From the NCBI RefSeq assembly GCF_016900095.1, contig NZ_JACJJP010000033.1, forward strand, positions 1-34,406: 34,406 nucleotides of DNA, written 5' to 3'. A model generated the notes under the pieces. That model was not told the origin of the DNA, searched no databases, and saw nothing but the letters and a program-made list of their open reading frames with translations. Each line of letters begins with the position of its first letter. Within the stretch, counting starts at the first letter, position 1. This DNA comes from Gemmiger formicilis. Lineage in GTDB: Bacteria; Bacillota; Clostridia; Oscillospirales; Ruminococcaceae. Shown here in pieces: positions 7,426 to 15,868 of the stretch. Made by a program: the position numbers and the translations under genes.

Positions 7426-8472
7426 TTGGAAGCTAAAGATCACAAGACTATAATGAATGATGCCGAAATGCAGGAGTATTGGCACACGTTATCTTCATTT
7501 ACAGGAGAAAATATCCCCGAGGAGATGGCTCTGTTAAAGACAAAAATTCGCTACCCAAGATTTTTATATCGATATCGCCCGATCAACAAAAACAACCTCG
7601 ATGCATTGCGCACAAACAAGCTGTATTTCTCGACGGCAAGCAACTATGATGATCCGTTCGACACTTTTTTGCATATCGATTTGGAGAAAATTCGCCATGA
7701 ATTTGAAAGCGTTTCTAATTCCCCTGAAGCATTGACAGCGTTGGCCAACGGAATCGCCGTGATAAAAGAAGCCTTTCAAAACTGTCCAGATATTTCGCAA
7801 GAGCTTCTTCAACAAGCTACAACTATCGAAGGAATAAAACAATTGTTAGAGAGCGGGATGAAGAATCAATTCCTAGCATACATGTTGACCTTGCGTTCAA
7901 AAATTCAAGAAGAAATCCTATCGATTTGTTTTTCTGAAAATGGACTCAACGAAACGCTTTGGTTAAAGTATGCTGACAGGCATAGAGGCTTTTGCCTTAT
8001 GTATGACTTAAGTGATACGGATAGTTTCCATTGTGGTAAATATGAAAAATGCGAGAATTGTGGCGCTTATAAATATGGCACACCAATTTACCCGGTATAT
8101 TATTCTAACGAGCCGCATGACGCCACCGATTTTGCAAAGCTTGTGATGAAGCAAGATATAGCGCAGCGACTGGGAGATTCTTTGCCTGAATTTATGCGGA
8201 AAGATATCAAGCCTCTTCCTTGGGAAGTTGAACGCAACAGTTTAATTAAAAAGGAATGCCACAAGTATGACGAGGAATGGCGGATGATCGCAAACGTTAA
8301 AATGAATCTCCCTGCAACGATAGAATGGGTGCCGTTTGGAGTTATTATAGGTTTGAGAACATCTCCGGCAGATAAGGATTTGATCCTCTCGATGGCCAAA
8401 GAAGCTGGCATCAAAAACATTTATCAATCCTATATTGATACGGAAAATATGTTGAACGCATATCCAATCTGA
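7426..8472 (+). CDS. DUF2971 family protein
   Basis: A 348-residue protein recognisable as DUF2971 by LYRYRPINKNNLDALRTNKL, YFSTASNYDDPFDTF near the start, and the KYDEEWR motif near residue 287. A CENC pair at about residue 206 could bind metal. The start is a TTG at 7426 with a strong AAGGAGGAG 5 bases upstream; no other start fits so well. DUF2971 function is not established; members often sit among accessory or defence-type genes, and this one follows a Fic gene in the same AT-rich patch. A terminator closes it at 8491-8533. The 235 bases before it hold a TATAAT-like -10 at about 7299 without a clear -35. Confidence 0.85.
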   Translation: MEAKDHKTIMNDAEMQEYWHTLSSFTGENIPEEMALLKTKIRYPRFLYRYRPINKNNLDALRTNKLYFSTASNYDDPFDTFLHIDLEKIRHEFESVSNSPEALTALANGIAVIKEAFQNCPDISQELLQQATTIEGIKQLLESGMKNQFLAYMLTLRSKIQEEILSICFSENGLNETLWLKYADRHRGFCLMYDLSDTDSFHCGKYEKCENCGAYKYGTPIYPVYYSNEPHDATDFAKLVMKQDIAQRLGDSLPEFMRKDIKPLPWEVERNSLIKKECHKYDEEWRMIANVKMNLPATIEWVPFGVIIGLRTSPADKDLILSMAKEAGIKNIYQSYIDTENMLNAYPI

Positions 8473-8490
8473 AGAATATAGCGAATAAAG

Positions 8491-8533
8491 AAAAACAAGG
8501 ATGATTGCCTAACGGCAAATCATCCTTGTTTTT
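8491..8533. terminator. Strong, probably bidirectional terminator
   Basis: AAAAACAAGGATGATT-GCC pairs with GGC-AAATCATCCTTGTTTTT around a TAAC-type loop, with A and T tracts on both sides. It closes the DUF2971 gene on the plus strand and could also stop transcripts from the minus-strand gene at 8739. Confidence 0.88.
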
Positions 8534-8738
8534 GCTATCAGATTATCCAAAATTGTTTTAATGCATCCAAAAAAGACGCATTCTTTTCTGGCGAGCATTT
8601 TTGCACTTATATCTTTCGGATTTTGGCTGCTTATAATTTTGGCTAATTTTGGTCAACCTCAAATCCGTACTTACGCTTAATCTGTGCAATATATATATAT
8701 TTAGTTCTAGATCGAGCTCTAATTGTATCGTTTGGCCT

Positions 8739-10613
8739 TTATTGGGACAAATGCACCCCATTTCCTCGTCTATACTTCTTGGGAACACCTTCTTTCTTGC
8801 TTAACTCCTTCTTCATTTCCTCCTGCCGGATTGTATCGAAAATTGCACACAATTCTCTATCAAAAGCCTCTGGGTCAAAGGTTTCGGGATGCTCCGATGC
8901 CTGCGACACCAGGGGCTTTACTTCTGCCCGCCAGCGGGTGATGGTGGCTTTGCGGCAGGCATCGGACATGTACAAAAAGCGGCTGAGTCTGCCGTTCAGC
9001 TTGTTGCCGATCTTGGTATAGAGTGCCACCGCGGGGTCCACCGTGCGACTTTTTGCCACTTCCTCGGCGGCCACTTCCTTGCAGGTGCGCTGCCCGCCGT
9101 TGGGCGATTTGCGGTCACAGTATTTTGCAGCTGAACTGAACGGTACAAACAGCATTCCACATTGCTTGCATCTGCGGGCGGTCTTATGCTGACCGCACAT
9201 TTGCAGAAAATCCACCATGACAACCTCGGCCAGATTGTCTGCTACATAGTAACTACGGCTGGCAATGTCGGGATGTTTCCGGGCTTTTGGAGATTCCTCC
9301 GGCAAAGACAAACGGCTGAGCATTTTCATGTGGAGCCGCTCATACAGCTTTTCCCCAGCCTTTATGCCGGAATACCGCAACAGCATGGCGTCGCCCAAAA
9401 ACTGAGTGGCATCCTTTTCAGGATGGTTGTCGGCGGCCACCAGTGTGAATTCCACCAGATCTGCAAGACTGGGCTGGAAATCAGACAGTACTTTCAGCTG
9501 TTCCCACAACCGATTGAGAATCGTATAGGCGGCAGCGGAATACTCCCGATCATCGGAATCCCCATAGCGTACCAACACCGCATCGGGTTCCGGCCAGGAA
9601 TCCAGAAACCGCTCGATACACTCGGAGGCACTTTCCAGAGCAAAGGCTCTGTTCAGCTCCCGCAGTGCCACGTTTACGAATTTGTTTTCTCTCATGATGT
9701 CCTGGTCTCCCTGAGAGAGGGCCATAAAGTTCAGCTTCCGCACCGCCTGATAGTAAAAGTCAGAAGCGGCCTGGGTGCAGTAATCTTTCAGCAGACTCTG
9801 CATGGCTGGGTAATCCTGCAAGGCATCCTGCACCTTATTGTAGAGTGCTGCCACCTGACAGTAGAGTGTCTTTTCCGGGTGGGCCAGCCCCTCAGCCACG
9901 GTGCGCAGATTCCTTTCGGGAGGTGCTGGCGAAGAAGCCGGCGCCACATAATGCCGCCAGTCAGAGGTGGTAAACAAATCCGGATTGATGGGCATTTCGG
10001 CATCACGGTTTGCGTCCAGCAGTGTTTTCGCTTCCTGTGCCAGCTCCGCCCAGGGGAGATCCAGCGCAGCAAATACCAGCATCCCCAGCGGGTAGCTTTC
10101 TTCCATCCAGATGTTTTTCTGATGTTCCCGGAGATAGTCTATGTATTCCTGTGGACTCATGCTGAGCAATCGTTCCAGCAGTTCATACCGATGGATTACA
10201 CCGGTACGCTGTCTGCGCACGAATGTGGGCCGGGATGACTGCTCTGCCTGCTCAGAGAGTGGCTCTTCCGCCTCCAAAGTTTCCTCCGGTGTTGGTTCCG
10301 GGACTTGCTTATCAGCAAAGAACATCCTGCCCCACCGCTTCAGCCGGTCCAGCAAGGTTTCCTCGTCAGGCTCAAAATCCGGCTCCTTTTCAAACTCGGC
10401 ATCCAGCGGCCCGGGTTCAGGGGCTTTATCCAGAGACACCCTGGCCTTCTCGATATTCTCCAGCAGCATATGGTTAGCTTCCAATTCCTGCTGGCGGCGC
10501 AGTTCTCGGGCGGCGGGATTACCCTGAAGTTGGGGTGTGAACAAGGATTGGGGAATTAAAAAGGGCTGCAGCAGCTTATCGCCCTCAAAACGGAAGATAA
10601 AACCTGTAGACAT
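8739..10613 (-). CDS. DUF6076-like zinc-ribbon protein of mobile elements
   Basis: A 624-residue protein, mostly helical and acidic in the first 130 residues. Residues about 482-511 form a zinc-binding pattern: C482-x2-C485, then C499 and C511 (RRCKQCGMLFVP ... KYCDRK ... RTC). This C-terminal module, followed by helices with SRFLYMSD, is what I associate with DUF6076 proteins that accompany clostridial integrative elements; function unknown. The ATG at 10613 has a GAGG ribosome site. The gene is divergent from the RepA gene and shares a 307-base region with it that carries repeated AACGT motifs, so the two may be co-regulated. Confidence 0.7.
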   Translation of the reverse strand: MSTGFIFRFEGDKLLQPFLIPQSLFTPQLQGNPAARELRRQQELEANHMLLENIEKARVSLDKAPEPGPLDAEFEKEPDFEPDEETLLDRLKRWGRMFFADKQVPEPTPEETLEAEEPLSEQAEQSSRPTFVRRQRTGVIHRYELLERLLSMSPQEYIDYLREHQKNIWMEESYPLGMLVFAALDLPWAELAQEAKTLLDANRDAEMPINPDLFTTSDWRHYVAPASSPAPPERNLRTVAEGLAHPEKTLYCQVAALYNKVQDALQDYPAMQSLLKDYCTQAASDFYYQAVRKLNFMALSQGDQDIMRENKFVNVALRELNRAFALESASECIERFLDSWPEPDAVLVRYGDSDDREYSAAAYTILNRLWEQLKVLSDFQPSLADLVEFTLVAADNHPEKDATQFLGDAMLLRYSGIKAGEKLYERLHMKMLSRLSLPEESPKARKHPDIASRSYYVADNLAEVVMVDFLQMCGQHKTARRCKQCGMLFVPFSSAAKYCDRKSPNGGQRTCKEVAAEEVAKSRTVDPAVALYTKIGNKLNGRLSRFLYMSDACRKATITRWRAEVKPLVSQASEHPETFDPEAFDRELCAIFDTIRQEEMKKELSKKEGVPKKYRRGNGVHLSQ

Positions 10614-10920
10614 GATGGATTTTCCTCAAATGCACAACGTCAAAAATGCAACGTTTTACCGTTATATATTTGTGTAATGGTTCTAAAACTAACGTGTAAT
10701 TTCATCTTTACATGAAAACATCGTAACATGTATAGCTTTTAACGTCAAGGCGTGATATTCTGTTGCCACGGAACCTTGAAAACTGAATACCCGGCCGCTG
10801 AAGGAGATACGATCTTGCCATGACCTGCAAAGCGAGCGAGACGACGTTGGGGAGACACCCGGATAGGAACGGATTCGGCGGACTGGCCTTTTATTTGAAC
10901 TTCATGAAGGAGGTACTTTT
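10614..10920. promoter_or_regulatory. Divergent control region between DUF6076-like gene and RepA
   Basis: This 307-base stretch holds four AACGT pentamers (10636, 10650, 10691, 10741), a TACATG-N12-CATGTA inverted repeat (10709-10732) and a CCTTGAAAACTGAATA segment near 10780, a sequence seen before in Firmicute mobile elements. The second half can encode a 34-residue peptide (10820-10924). No promoter with both good hexamers was found. The repeats may be operators or part of a replication origin; that is inference. Confidence 0.45.
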
Positions 10921-10924
10921 GTGA
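10820..10924 (+). CDS. Possible 34-residue leader peptide upstream of RepA
   Basis: An ATG at 10820 opens a 34-codon frame beginning MTCKASETTLGRHPDRNG and ending with TGA at 10922-10924, which overlaps the GTG start of RepA (GTGA). AAGGAG lies 13 bases upstream, a rather long spacing. The overlap would allow translational coupling. It might equally be the shadow of a structured RNA leader. No family recognised. Confidence 0.35.
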   Translation: MTCKASETTLGRHPDRNGFGGLAFYLNFMKEVLL

Positions 10925-11880
10925 ATGAACAAGAGATCCTCTGTTTTGCGGATATCCAGGCAGAGGAAGTGAAATGGCTTTGGTATCCTTACATCCCATA
11001 CGGGAAGATCACCATATTACAGGGTGACCCAGGCTGTGGCAAGACCATGGCGGTGTTGTCACTGGCAGCGCTGCTCTCCAAAGGAGAAAGCCTTCCCTTT
11101 GAGGAAGCCGTCCGGGAGCCCATCAACATCCTGTACCAGACTTCGGAGGACGGAATTGCCGACACCATCAAGCCGAGGCTGGAAAGCGCAGGAGCCAACT
11201 GCACCCGCATCAAGATCATCAATGAAGAAAAGCGGGCGCTGACCTTCGATGATCCGCGGCTGGAGCAAAGCATCCTGCAGGAGAATGCCCAGCTGCTGAT
11301 CCTCGACCCGCTTTCAGCCTACATCGGCCCTACGGTGAGTATGAATCAGGCCAACGAGGTGCGGGGTGCTTTCCGCAGTCTGTACGCTATGGCCCAGCGC
11401 ACCAAATGCGCCGTACTCATCGTGGCGCACATGAATAAGATGAGCGGCATCAGCGCCCTGTATCGCACCAGCGGGTCCATCGACATTGCCGGAGCCGTGC
11501 GGTCCATTCTGACCGTGACACGATACCAGCGTTCCCCCACACAGCGGGTGCTGGTGCCGGTGAAAAGCAATCTGGCCGCTGCCGGTCCTGCGCTGCTGTT
11601 TGAGCTGAGCGACCATGTGGAGTGGCTGCGGCAGCTGGACGAGGACGCTGAATCCCTTTTGAACGGCTGCGACAGTCTGCCGGAAGCTCCCACCAAGCAA
11701 CAGCAGGTGGAGGAAGAACTGCCCCGGCTGCTGGAAAAGGGGCCTGTATCCAATCAGGAGATCATCCAGCATTTCAAGAACAAAGGCATCCAGGACCGGA
11801 CGGTGAATCTGGTCAAAGGCAGGCTGAACATCCGCAGTGTCCGCAAGGGCGACAAGTGGTACTGGCAGCTGAACGCATGA
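10921..11880 (+). CDS. RepA-like hexameric AAA/RecA-fold helicase
   Basis: A 319-residue RecA-fold ATPase with Walker A GDPGCGKT (residues 35-42), Walker B LLILDP (about 124-129), a sensor segment VLIVAHMNK and an arginine-rich IAGAVRSILTVTRY region, the layout of RepA/AAA_25 helicases of plasmids and integrative elements. The C-terminus (about 255-319) looks like a winged helix (VSNQEIIQHFKNKGI). It probably unwinds the element's origin for replication or supports its mobilisation. The start is GTG 10921 with GGAGG 8 bases upstream. It leads the operon RepA - RHH protein - small basic protein - recombinase. Confidence 0.85.
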   Translation: MNEQEILCFADIQAEEVKWLWYPYIPYGKITILQGDPGCGKTMAVLSLAALLSKGESLPFEEAVREPINILYQTSEDGIADTIKPRLESAGANCTRIKIINEEKRALTFDDPRLEQSILQENAQLLILDPLSAYIGPTVSMNQANEVRGAFRSLYAMAQRTKCAVLIVAHMNKMSGISALYRTSGSIDIAGAVRSILTVTRYQRSPTQRVLVPVKSNLAAAGPALLFELSDHVEWLRQLDEDAESLLNGCDSLPEAPTKQQQVEEELPRLLEKGPVSNQEIIQHFKNKGIQDRTVNLVKGRLNIRSVRKGDKWYWQLNA

Positions 11881-11967
11881 ATCGAGACAACCATGCAAAA
11901 GGATGCGCCGCTGCTGCCCCTTGCGTTGTTGCATACTTACCAAACCTACGAACCAAAAGGAGAACCC

Positions 11968-12360
11968 ATGAAAAACAAGACCAAACAGCGGACCAAAGAA
12001 GTGAAGGTCCGCCTGACCGAGGGAGAGCTGGCACGGCTCAACGACAACGTGGCCCTCACCGGGCTGTCCCGGGAGCAGTATCTTCGTCTGCTCATCATCC
12101 ACAAGACACCCACGGCACTGCCGCCCGCCGATTACCGGCTGTTGCTGCGGCAGATGCAGTGGATGGAAACCCAGCTGAAAGAGCTGGCAGGCAGCCAGTC
12201 CACCGACGAGAACCGGGAGCAGCTGGACTACACCCTCCAGCTATTGAACAGCACGGTGTTGCTCATGCAGGGTGCCATGCTGCCCCGGACATTTTCGCCC
12301 TTTACACCCAACACACCCGATGGAAAGGAGGTAAATCCCTATGGAGGGTTTGCAGATTGA
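11968..12360 (+). CDS. Ribbon-helix-helix mobilisation-type protein (MobC-like)
   Basis: A 130-residue protein. The basic N-terminus KEVKVRLTEGELARLNDN, followed by LSREQYLRLLI, has the beta-strand/helix/helix pattern of ribbon-helix-helix DNA-binding proteins such as MobC accessory factors of relaxosomes. The C-terminal half is a helical, oligomerisation-like segment. The ATG at 11968 follows AAAGGAG. No relaxase gene is present in the window, so if this protein helps nicking at an origin of transfer, its partner is elsewhere or lost. Confidence 0.7.
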   Translation: MKNKTKQRTKEVKVRLTEGELARLNDNVALTGLSREQYLRLLIIHKTPTALPPADYRLLLRQMQWMETQLKELAGSQSTDENREQLDYTLQLLNSTVLLMQGAMLPRTFSPFTPNTPDGKEVNPYGGFAD

Positions 12361-12511
12361 TTCCCGCTACATTGCCCACAAGCTGATTCAGCGGCTGTAT
12401 GAGCAGGGCAAGATCAACAAGGCCACCTACGACAATGTGCTGGCCACTTATCCGCCGGTCCCGGCAGTGCCGCTTGCCGCCCCGGCCAAAAAGAGAAAGA
12501 AGCGGCGTTGA
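12341..12511 (+). CDS. 56-residue basic protein upstream of the recombinase
   Basis: A short frame from ATG 12341 (perfect AAAGGAGGT upstream) to TGA 12511, overlapping the end of the RHH gene by 20 bases in another frame. It begins MEGLQIDSRYIAHKLIQRL, forms one predicted helical hairpin (INKATYDNVLATY), then a proline/alanine linker and a lysine/arginine tail (KKRKKRR). The strong ribosome site, operon position and DNA-binding-like tail support a real gene. A role as recombination directionality or accessory factor is possible but unproven. Confidence 0.7.
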   Translation: MEGLQIDSRYIAHKLIQRLYEQGKINKATYDNVLATYPPVPAVPLAAPAKKRKKRR

Positions 12512-12530
12512 AGAATACCCGTTTGTACAT

Positions 12531-12559
12531 TTCTCAAACAAAAACCAATACGCTACAAT
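12531..12559 (+). promoter_or_regulatory. Candidate promoter of the serine recombinase
   Basis: TTCTCA (12531-12536), 17 bases, TACAAT (12554-12559), then AAAGGAGG and the ATG at 12587. The -35 matches the consensus at four of six bases. Confidence 0.45.
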
Positions 12560-12586
12560 GAGCGTACACCAAAGGAGGTTGATCCT

Positions 12587-14497
12587 ATGAGCTTTTTACA
12601 GGAATACCGGAACCGTCCCCGCCGCGTGGTGTTTTACGGGCGGGTTTCCACCGAACACGAGGCCCAGGTGTCGGCGCTGGACAATCAGATGGACTGGTAT
12701 CAGGAGCTGGCAGCCAAGAACCCCAACTGGGAGGTGGTGGGCCAGTATGTGGACGAGGGTATCACCGGCACGCAGGCCACCAGGCGTCCGTCCTTCATGC
12801 AGATGATCCGGGATGCGGAGCGCGGCAAGTTTGATCTGGTGGTCACCCGCGAGGTCTGCCGCTTCGCCCGCAACACGATGGACACGCTGTTCTACACCCG
12901 GAAGCTGAGCAAGCTGGGGGTGGAGGTCTACTTTGCCGCGGACAGCATCTGGACCATGGACAACGAAGGTGAGCTGCGGCTCACCATCATGGCCACCATG
13001 GCCCAGGAGGAAAGCCGCAAGACCAGCGAGCGGGTGCGGGCCGGCATCCAGATGAGCCGGGAGAAAGGGGTGCTTTTCGGCAACGGCAACATCCTGGGCT
13101 ACGATCTGGACAAGGCCCACAACACCTACGTCATCAACGAGGAACAGGCCGAGACGGTGCGGATGATCTTTGAACAGTACGCCACCGGCGACGGGCTGGG
13201 CAAGGTAGCCAAGGCCCTGATCGCAAAAGGCCGCAAGGATGGCGGCGGGCACATGAAATGGGATTCCAGCAAGATCACCCGCATCCTGCGCAACCCCACC
13301 TACATGGGCTACTGCGTCTACAACCGCACCCGGACCACCGACCTGCTGGACCACACCCGGGAGAAGAACAACGACGAGGAAACCTACATCCTGAAAAAGG
13401 GAAACTTCACCCCCATCATCGACGAGGAACTCTGGCACCGGTGCAACGACATCCGCCGAAGCCGCCATCGGAATCTGCTGGACGAAAACGGCAAGCCCCG
13501 CAAATACGGCGGCACCGTGGCCAAGAATGTCTGGGTCACCAAGCTGGTGTGCCACTGCGGTTCCAAGCTGCGGCGGTATCTGTGGAACACCAAGAGGGAC
13601 GGCACCCAGGTCTATGGCTTTGAGTGCTACCGCCACAAGAAACAATCCGCCCTGTATCTGAAAAAGCACGGTCTGCCCGCGGGCATCTGTGAACTGAAAG
13701 CCTTCCCCGAATGGAAGCTGGAACTGATGGCCCTGAAAATCTTCGAGACCGTGTGGGGCAACCGGCGGGAGGCGGTGCTGGAAGCCTGCCGGATGCTCAA
13801 CGCCTGCTACCGGGAGGAAAGCGCCGACCCAGCCAAGCTGAAGGCCCTGGAGAAACGGATGGATGCCCTGAACCAACGGCTGGACAACCTGATCATGATG
13901 AAGGCGTCCAACCAGATCACCCTGAGCCAGTTTGTGGAGCAGAGCAACGAGATCGGCGTCCAGCAGCAGCGGGTCAACAAGGAGAAGGCGGAACTGCTGG
14001 CCAAGCAGGGGGACAACAAGACACTGGACATGGACGCCATCGAGGCCAGCCTCTGCGAAGCGGTGGATTTCACCGACGGCATGGTGAGCGAGTGGTTCAT
14101 CCAGAACTTTGTCCGCCGCATCACACCCATCGACGACACGCGGTTCGCCTGGGTGTTGGATCTGGCGCCCGAACCCCAGACGCTGGTCTGCGAGGTCAAC
14201 GGGCGGAAGGAATATCCGCGCATTACATTGGAAAGCAATTTATACCGGGGGGCCTGGCCGCCCCCCGGGGCTTCCCGCCAAACCTTTCTGATCAACAGGA
14301 ATGGTCGGCTGAATGGGGACATTTCGGCGGCGGGATTGGCGCAGGACAGGCTGCAATCAAGAATCCTCGCAAGTAAAACCGTTGGACTCTTGGAGCTCAC
14401 GCTCAGCTTAGAGGATGTGCAAGCATTCCAAAAAGCGCATAACAGCGTGATAAAGCCAAGCCGATGGCGTGATATCGACTTGGAGAGCTACCTGTAA
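12587..14497 (+). CDS. Large serine recombinase (site-specific integrase)
   Basis: A 636-residue large serine recombinase. The resolvase-type catalytic domain occupies about residues 12-150, with nucleophile S21 in FYGRVSTEHEAQ and the arginines of REVCRFARN. A recombinase domain follows (about 190-290, RILRNPTYMGY), then a zinc ribbon (CHCGSKLRRY ... FECYRHKK) and a coiled coil (about 430-500). It should integrate and excise the surrounding element at specific att sites by cutting all four strands. From about residue 554 a tail unlike family members starts, encoded by a GC hairpin and then ordinary sequence, so the gene may read past its original end. A terminator follows. Confidence 0.9.
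   Translation: MSFLQEYRNRPRRVVFYGRVSTEHEAQVSALDNQMDWYQELAAKNPNWEVVGQYVDEGITGTQATRRPSFMQMIRDAERGKFDLVVTREVCRFARNTMDTLFYTRKLSKLGVEVYFAADSIWTMDNEGELRLTIMATMAQEESRKTSERVRAGIQMSREKGVLFGNGNILGYDLDKAHNTYVINEEQAETVRMIFEQYATGDGLGKVAKALIAKGRKDGGGHMKWDSSKITRILRNPTYMGYCVYNRTRTTDLLDHTREKNNDEETYILKKGNFTPIIDEELWHRCNDIRRSRHRNLLDENGKPRKYGGTVAKNVWVTKLVCHCGSKLRRYLWNTKRDGTQVYGFECYRHKKQSALYLKKHGLPAGICELKAFPEWKLELMALKIFETVWGNRREAVLEACRMLNACYREESADPAKLKALEKRMDALNQRLDNLIMMKASNQITLSQFVEQSNEIGVQQQRVNKEKAELLAKQGDNKTLDMDAIEASLCEAVDFTDGMVSEWFIQNFVRRITPIDDTRFAWVLDLAPEPQTLVCEVNGRKEYPRITLESNLYRGAWPPPGASRQTFLINRNGRLNGDISAAGLAQDRLQSRILASKTVGLLELTLSLEDVQAFQKAHNSVIKPSRWRDIDLESYL
14247..14272. repeat. GC-rich hairpin inside the recombinase 3' end
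   Basis: CCGGGGGG and CCCCCCGG can pair around a loop of about eight bases. It has no T tract after it, so it is not a typical terminator. It marks the point where the recombinase leaves the family's usual sequence. Confidence 0.6.
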
Positions 14498-14502
14498 TAC
14501 GC

Positions 14503-14543
14503 CAATCCCCCTGCTACTGATTTCAGTTGCAGGGGGATTTTTT
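14503..14543 (+). terminator. Terminator of the recombinase gene
   Basis: AATCCCCCTGC pairs with GCAGGGGGATT across a loop of about 15 bases, followed by TTTTT. It begins a few bases after the TAA at 14495-14497. Confidence 0.88.
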
Positions 14544-14602
14544 ATGCCTACTTTTTCTTCAACAGGCGATTTTGGGCCTGCGTCAAGTATTGTTCGCAAA
14601 AA

Positions 14603-15868
14603 GGGTTCCTGTAAAATAAGAATTTAAGCTGCCGCTCGCAGCATAGCTTGAACGGACTGCTCGCTGAGGTATGCTCTAGAAGAGGACCAATCTTCCGCAT
14701 ATTCCATGAGGTAAGTGGTAACCAGTCTGGCGTAGGCATCTGCACTGGGAAATATCCCTACCACACTGGTACGGCGGCGAATTTCCCGGTTCAGACGTTC
14801 CAACACGTTGGTGGAAGAAATCTTTCGTGCATCCAGCTGTGGAAAAGCGTAAAACGACAGAGAGTCTTCCAAACCATCTTCCAGACAACGGATGGCTTTG
14901 GGAAAGCGGTGCTCGTACTGCCGGCAGATTTCTTCAGCCAGCTTGCAAGCCTGTTCTCTGGTTGGGGCCAGCCAGATAGTCTTGAGATTCTGGGCAAAGG
15001 CGTCTTTGTCCTTGTGAGGAATATGCGCCAGAATATTGCGCATGAAATGAACCTTACACCGTTGCCAGCTTGCCCCTGGAAAACCTTTGCGGATCGCCGC
15101 AACAAGCCCGGCGTGTGCATCTGAAACAACCAATTCTGGAGTGCGAAGTCCCCGCTCCTGCAGCCCTCGGAAAAGCTGAAGATATGCTTCTTCCGACTCT
15201 TCCAACATGGGTTCTATTGCCAGAATGTCTCGCTGACCGTGTTCATCCACACCACAGACCACCAGTATCGCCATACTTACAATTCTGCCGTCCATACGAA
15301 CTTTTTCGTACAGAGCATCCACCCACAAAATGGGATAACTGCTTTGGGAAAGAGAGCGGCTGCGGAAAGCATTCACCTGCTCGTTCAAGCCTTTTGTCAT
15401 CTCACTGACCTGGCTGCGGGACAGGCTTTCAATCCCCAGGCTCTTGGCCAGCTTTTCCATCTTACGAGTGGATACGCCCTGTACAAATGCCTCCTGCACC
15501 ACCTGAATCAGTGCCGCCTCACTGCGTTTGCGTTCCGTAACAAAGAATGGGATGTAGCCCCCATGCCGTACCTTCGGCACCATGAGATACATGGTCCCCA
15601 TCCGGGTATCCAGTCTGCGAGGCCGGTAGCCACAGCGATATCCGCTGCGGCTTTCGGCACGCTCGCTTTTCTCCGCTCCCAGTTGCTGGCTTACTTCAGC
15701 TTCCATGAGCTGGCTGCACAGCCATTCCAGCATACTCAGCATGGGATCCGGCTGTGCCACGCATTGCAGTAGCAATTCGGTCAGATTTGTGGTATGATTC
15801 TTTTGAGCCATTAGGGTTTTCTCCTTTGTATCGTGATTGTCTGGACAACTTTCATTTTACAGGAGCCC
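14603..15868. mobile_element. IS256-family insertion sequence
   Basis: The ends are imperfect inverted repeats: GGGTTCCTGTAAAATAAG at 14603 and, on the other strand, GGGCTCCTGTAAAATGAA ending at 15868. This gives 1,266 bases around a single transposase gene. No 8-9 base target duplication is visible next to these ends (CGCAAAAA against TAATGGCT). GTTCGCAAAA recurs inverted slightly outside both ends (14592 and 15903), so the true ends or the history may be more complex. Confidence 0.75.
14624..15811 (-). CDS. IS256-family transposase
   Basis: A 395-residue DDE transposase of the IS256/mutator type. The acidic triad is in place: D165 in WVDALYEKVR, D231 in VVSDAHAG and E338 in NVLERLNRE, with the family's CKVHFMRN motif near residue 252. 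N-terminal helix-turn-helix-like segments precede a zinc-free DNA-binding region. Length is normal for the family and the frame is intact, so it may still be active. It is transcribed against the recombinase and ParB genes. Confidence 0.92.
   Translation of the reverse strand: MAQKNHTTNLTELLLQCVAQPDPMLSMLEWLCSQLMEAEVSQQLGAEKSERAESRSGYRCGYRPRRLDTRMGTMYLMVPKVRHGGYIPFFVTERKRSEAALIQVVQEAFVQGVSTRKMEKLAKSLGIESLSRSQVSEMTKGLNEQVNAFRSRSLSQSSYPILWVDALYEKVRMDGRIVSMAILVVCGVDEHGQRDILAIEPMLEESEEAYLQLFRGLQERGLRTPELVVSDAHAGLVAAIRKGFPGASWQRCKVHFMRNILAHIPHKDKDAFAQNLKTIWLAPTREQACKLAEEICRQYEHRFPKAIRCLEDGLEDSLSFYAFPQLDARKISSTNVLERLNREIRRRTSVVGIFPSADAYARLVTTYLMEYAEDWSSSRAYLSEQSVQAMLRAAA

Noticed and set aside
12596-13876. 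A 426-codon minus-strand frame
   Set aside because: It is antisense to the serine recombinase, whose catalytic motifs are unambiguous.
14603-15868. The flanks of the insertion sequence as a target-site duplication
   Set aside because: CGCAAAAA on the left and TAATGGCT on the right do not match at any 8-9 base register.
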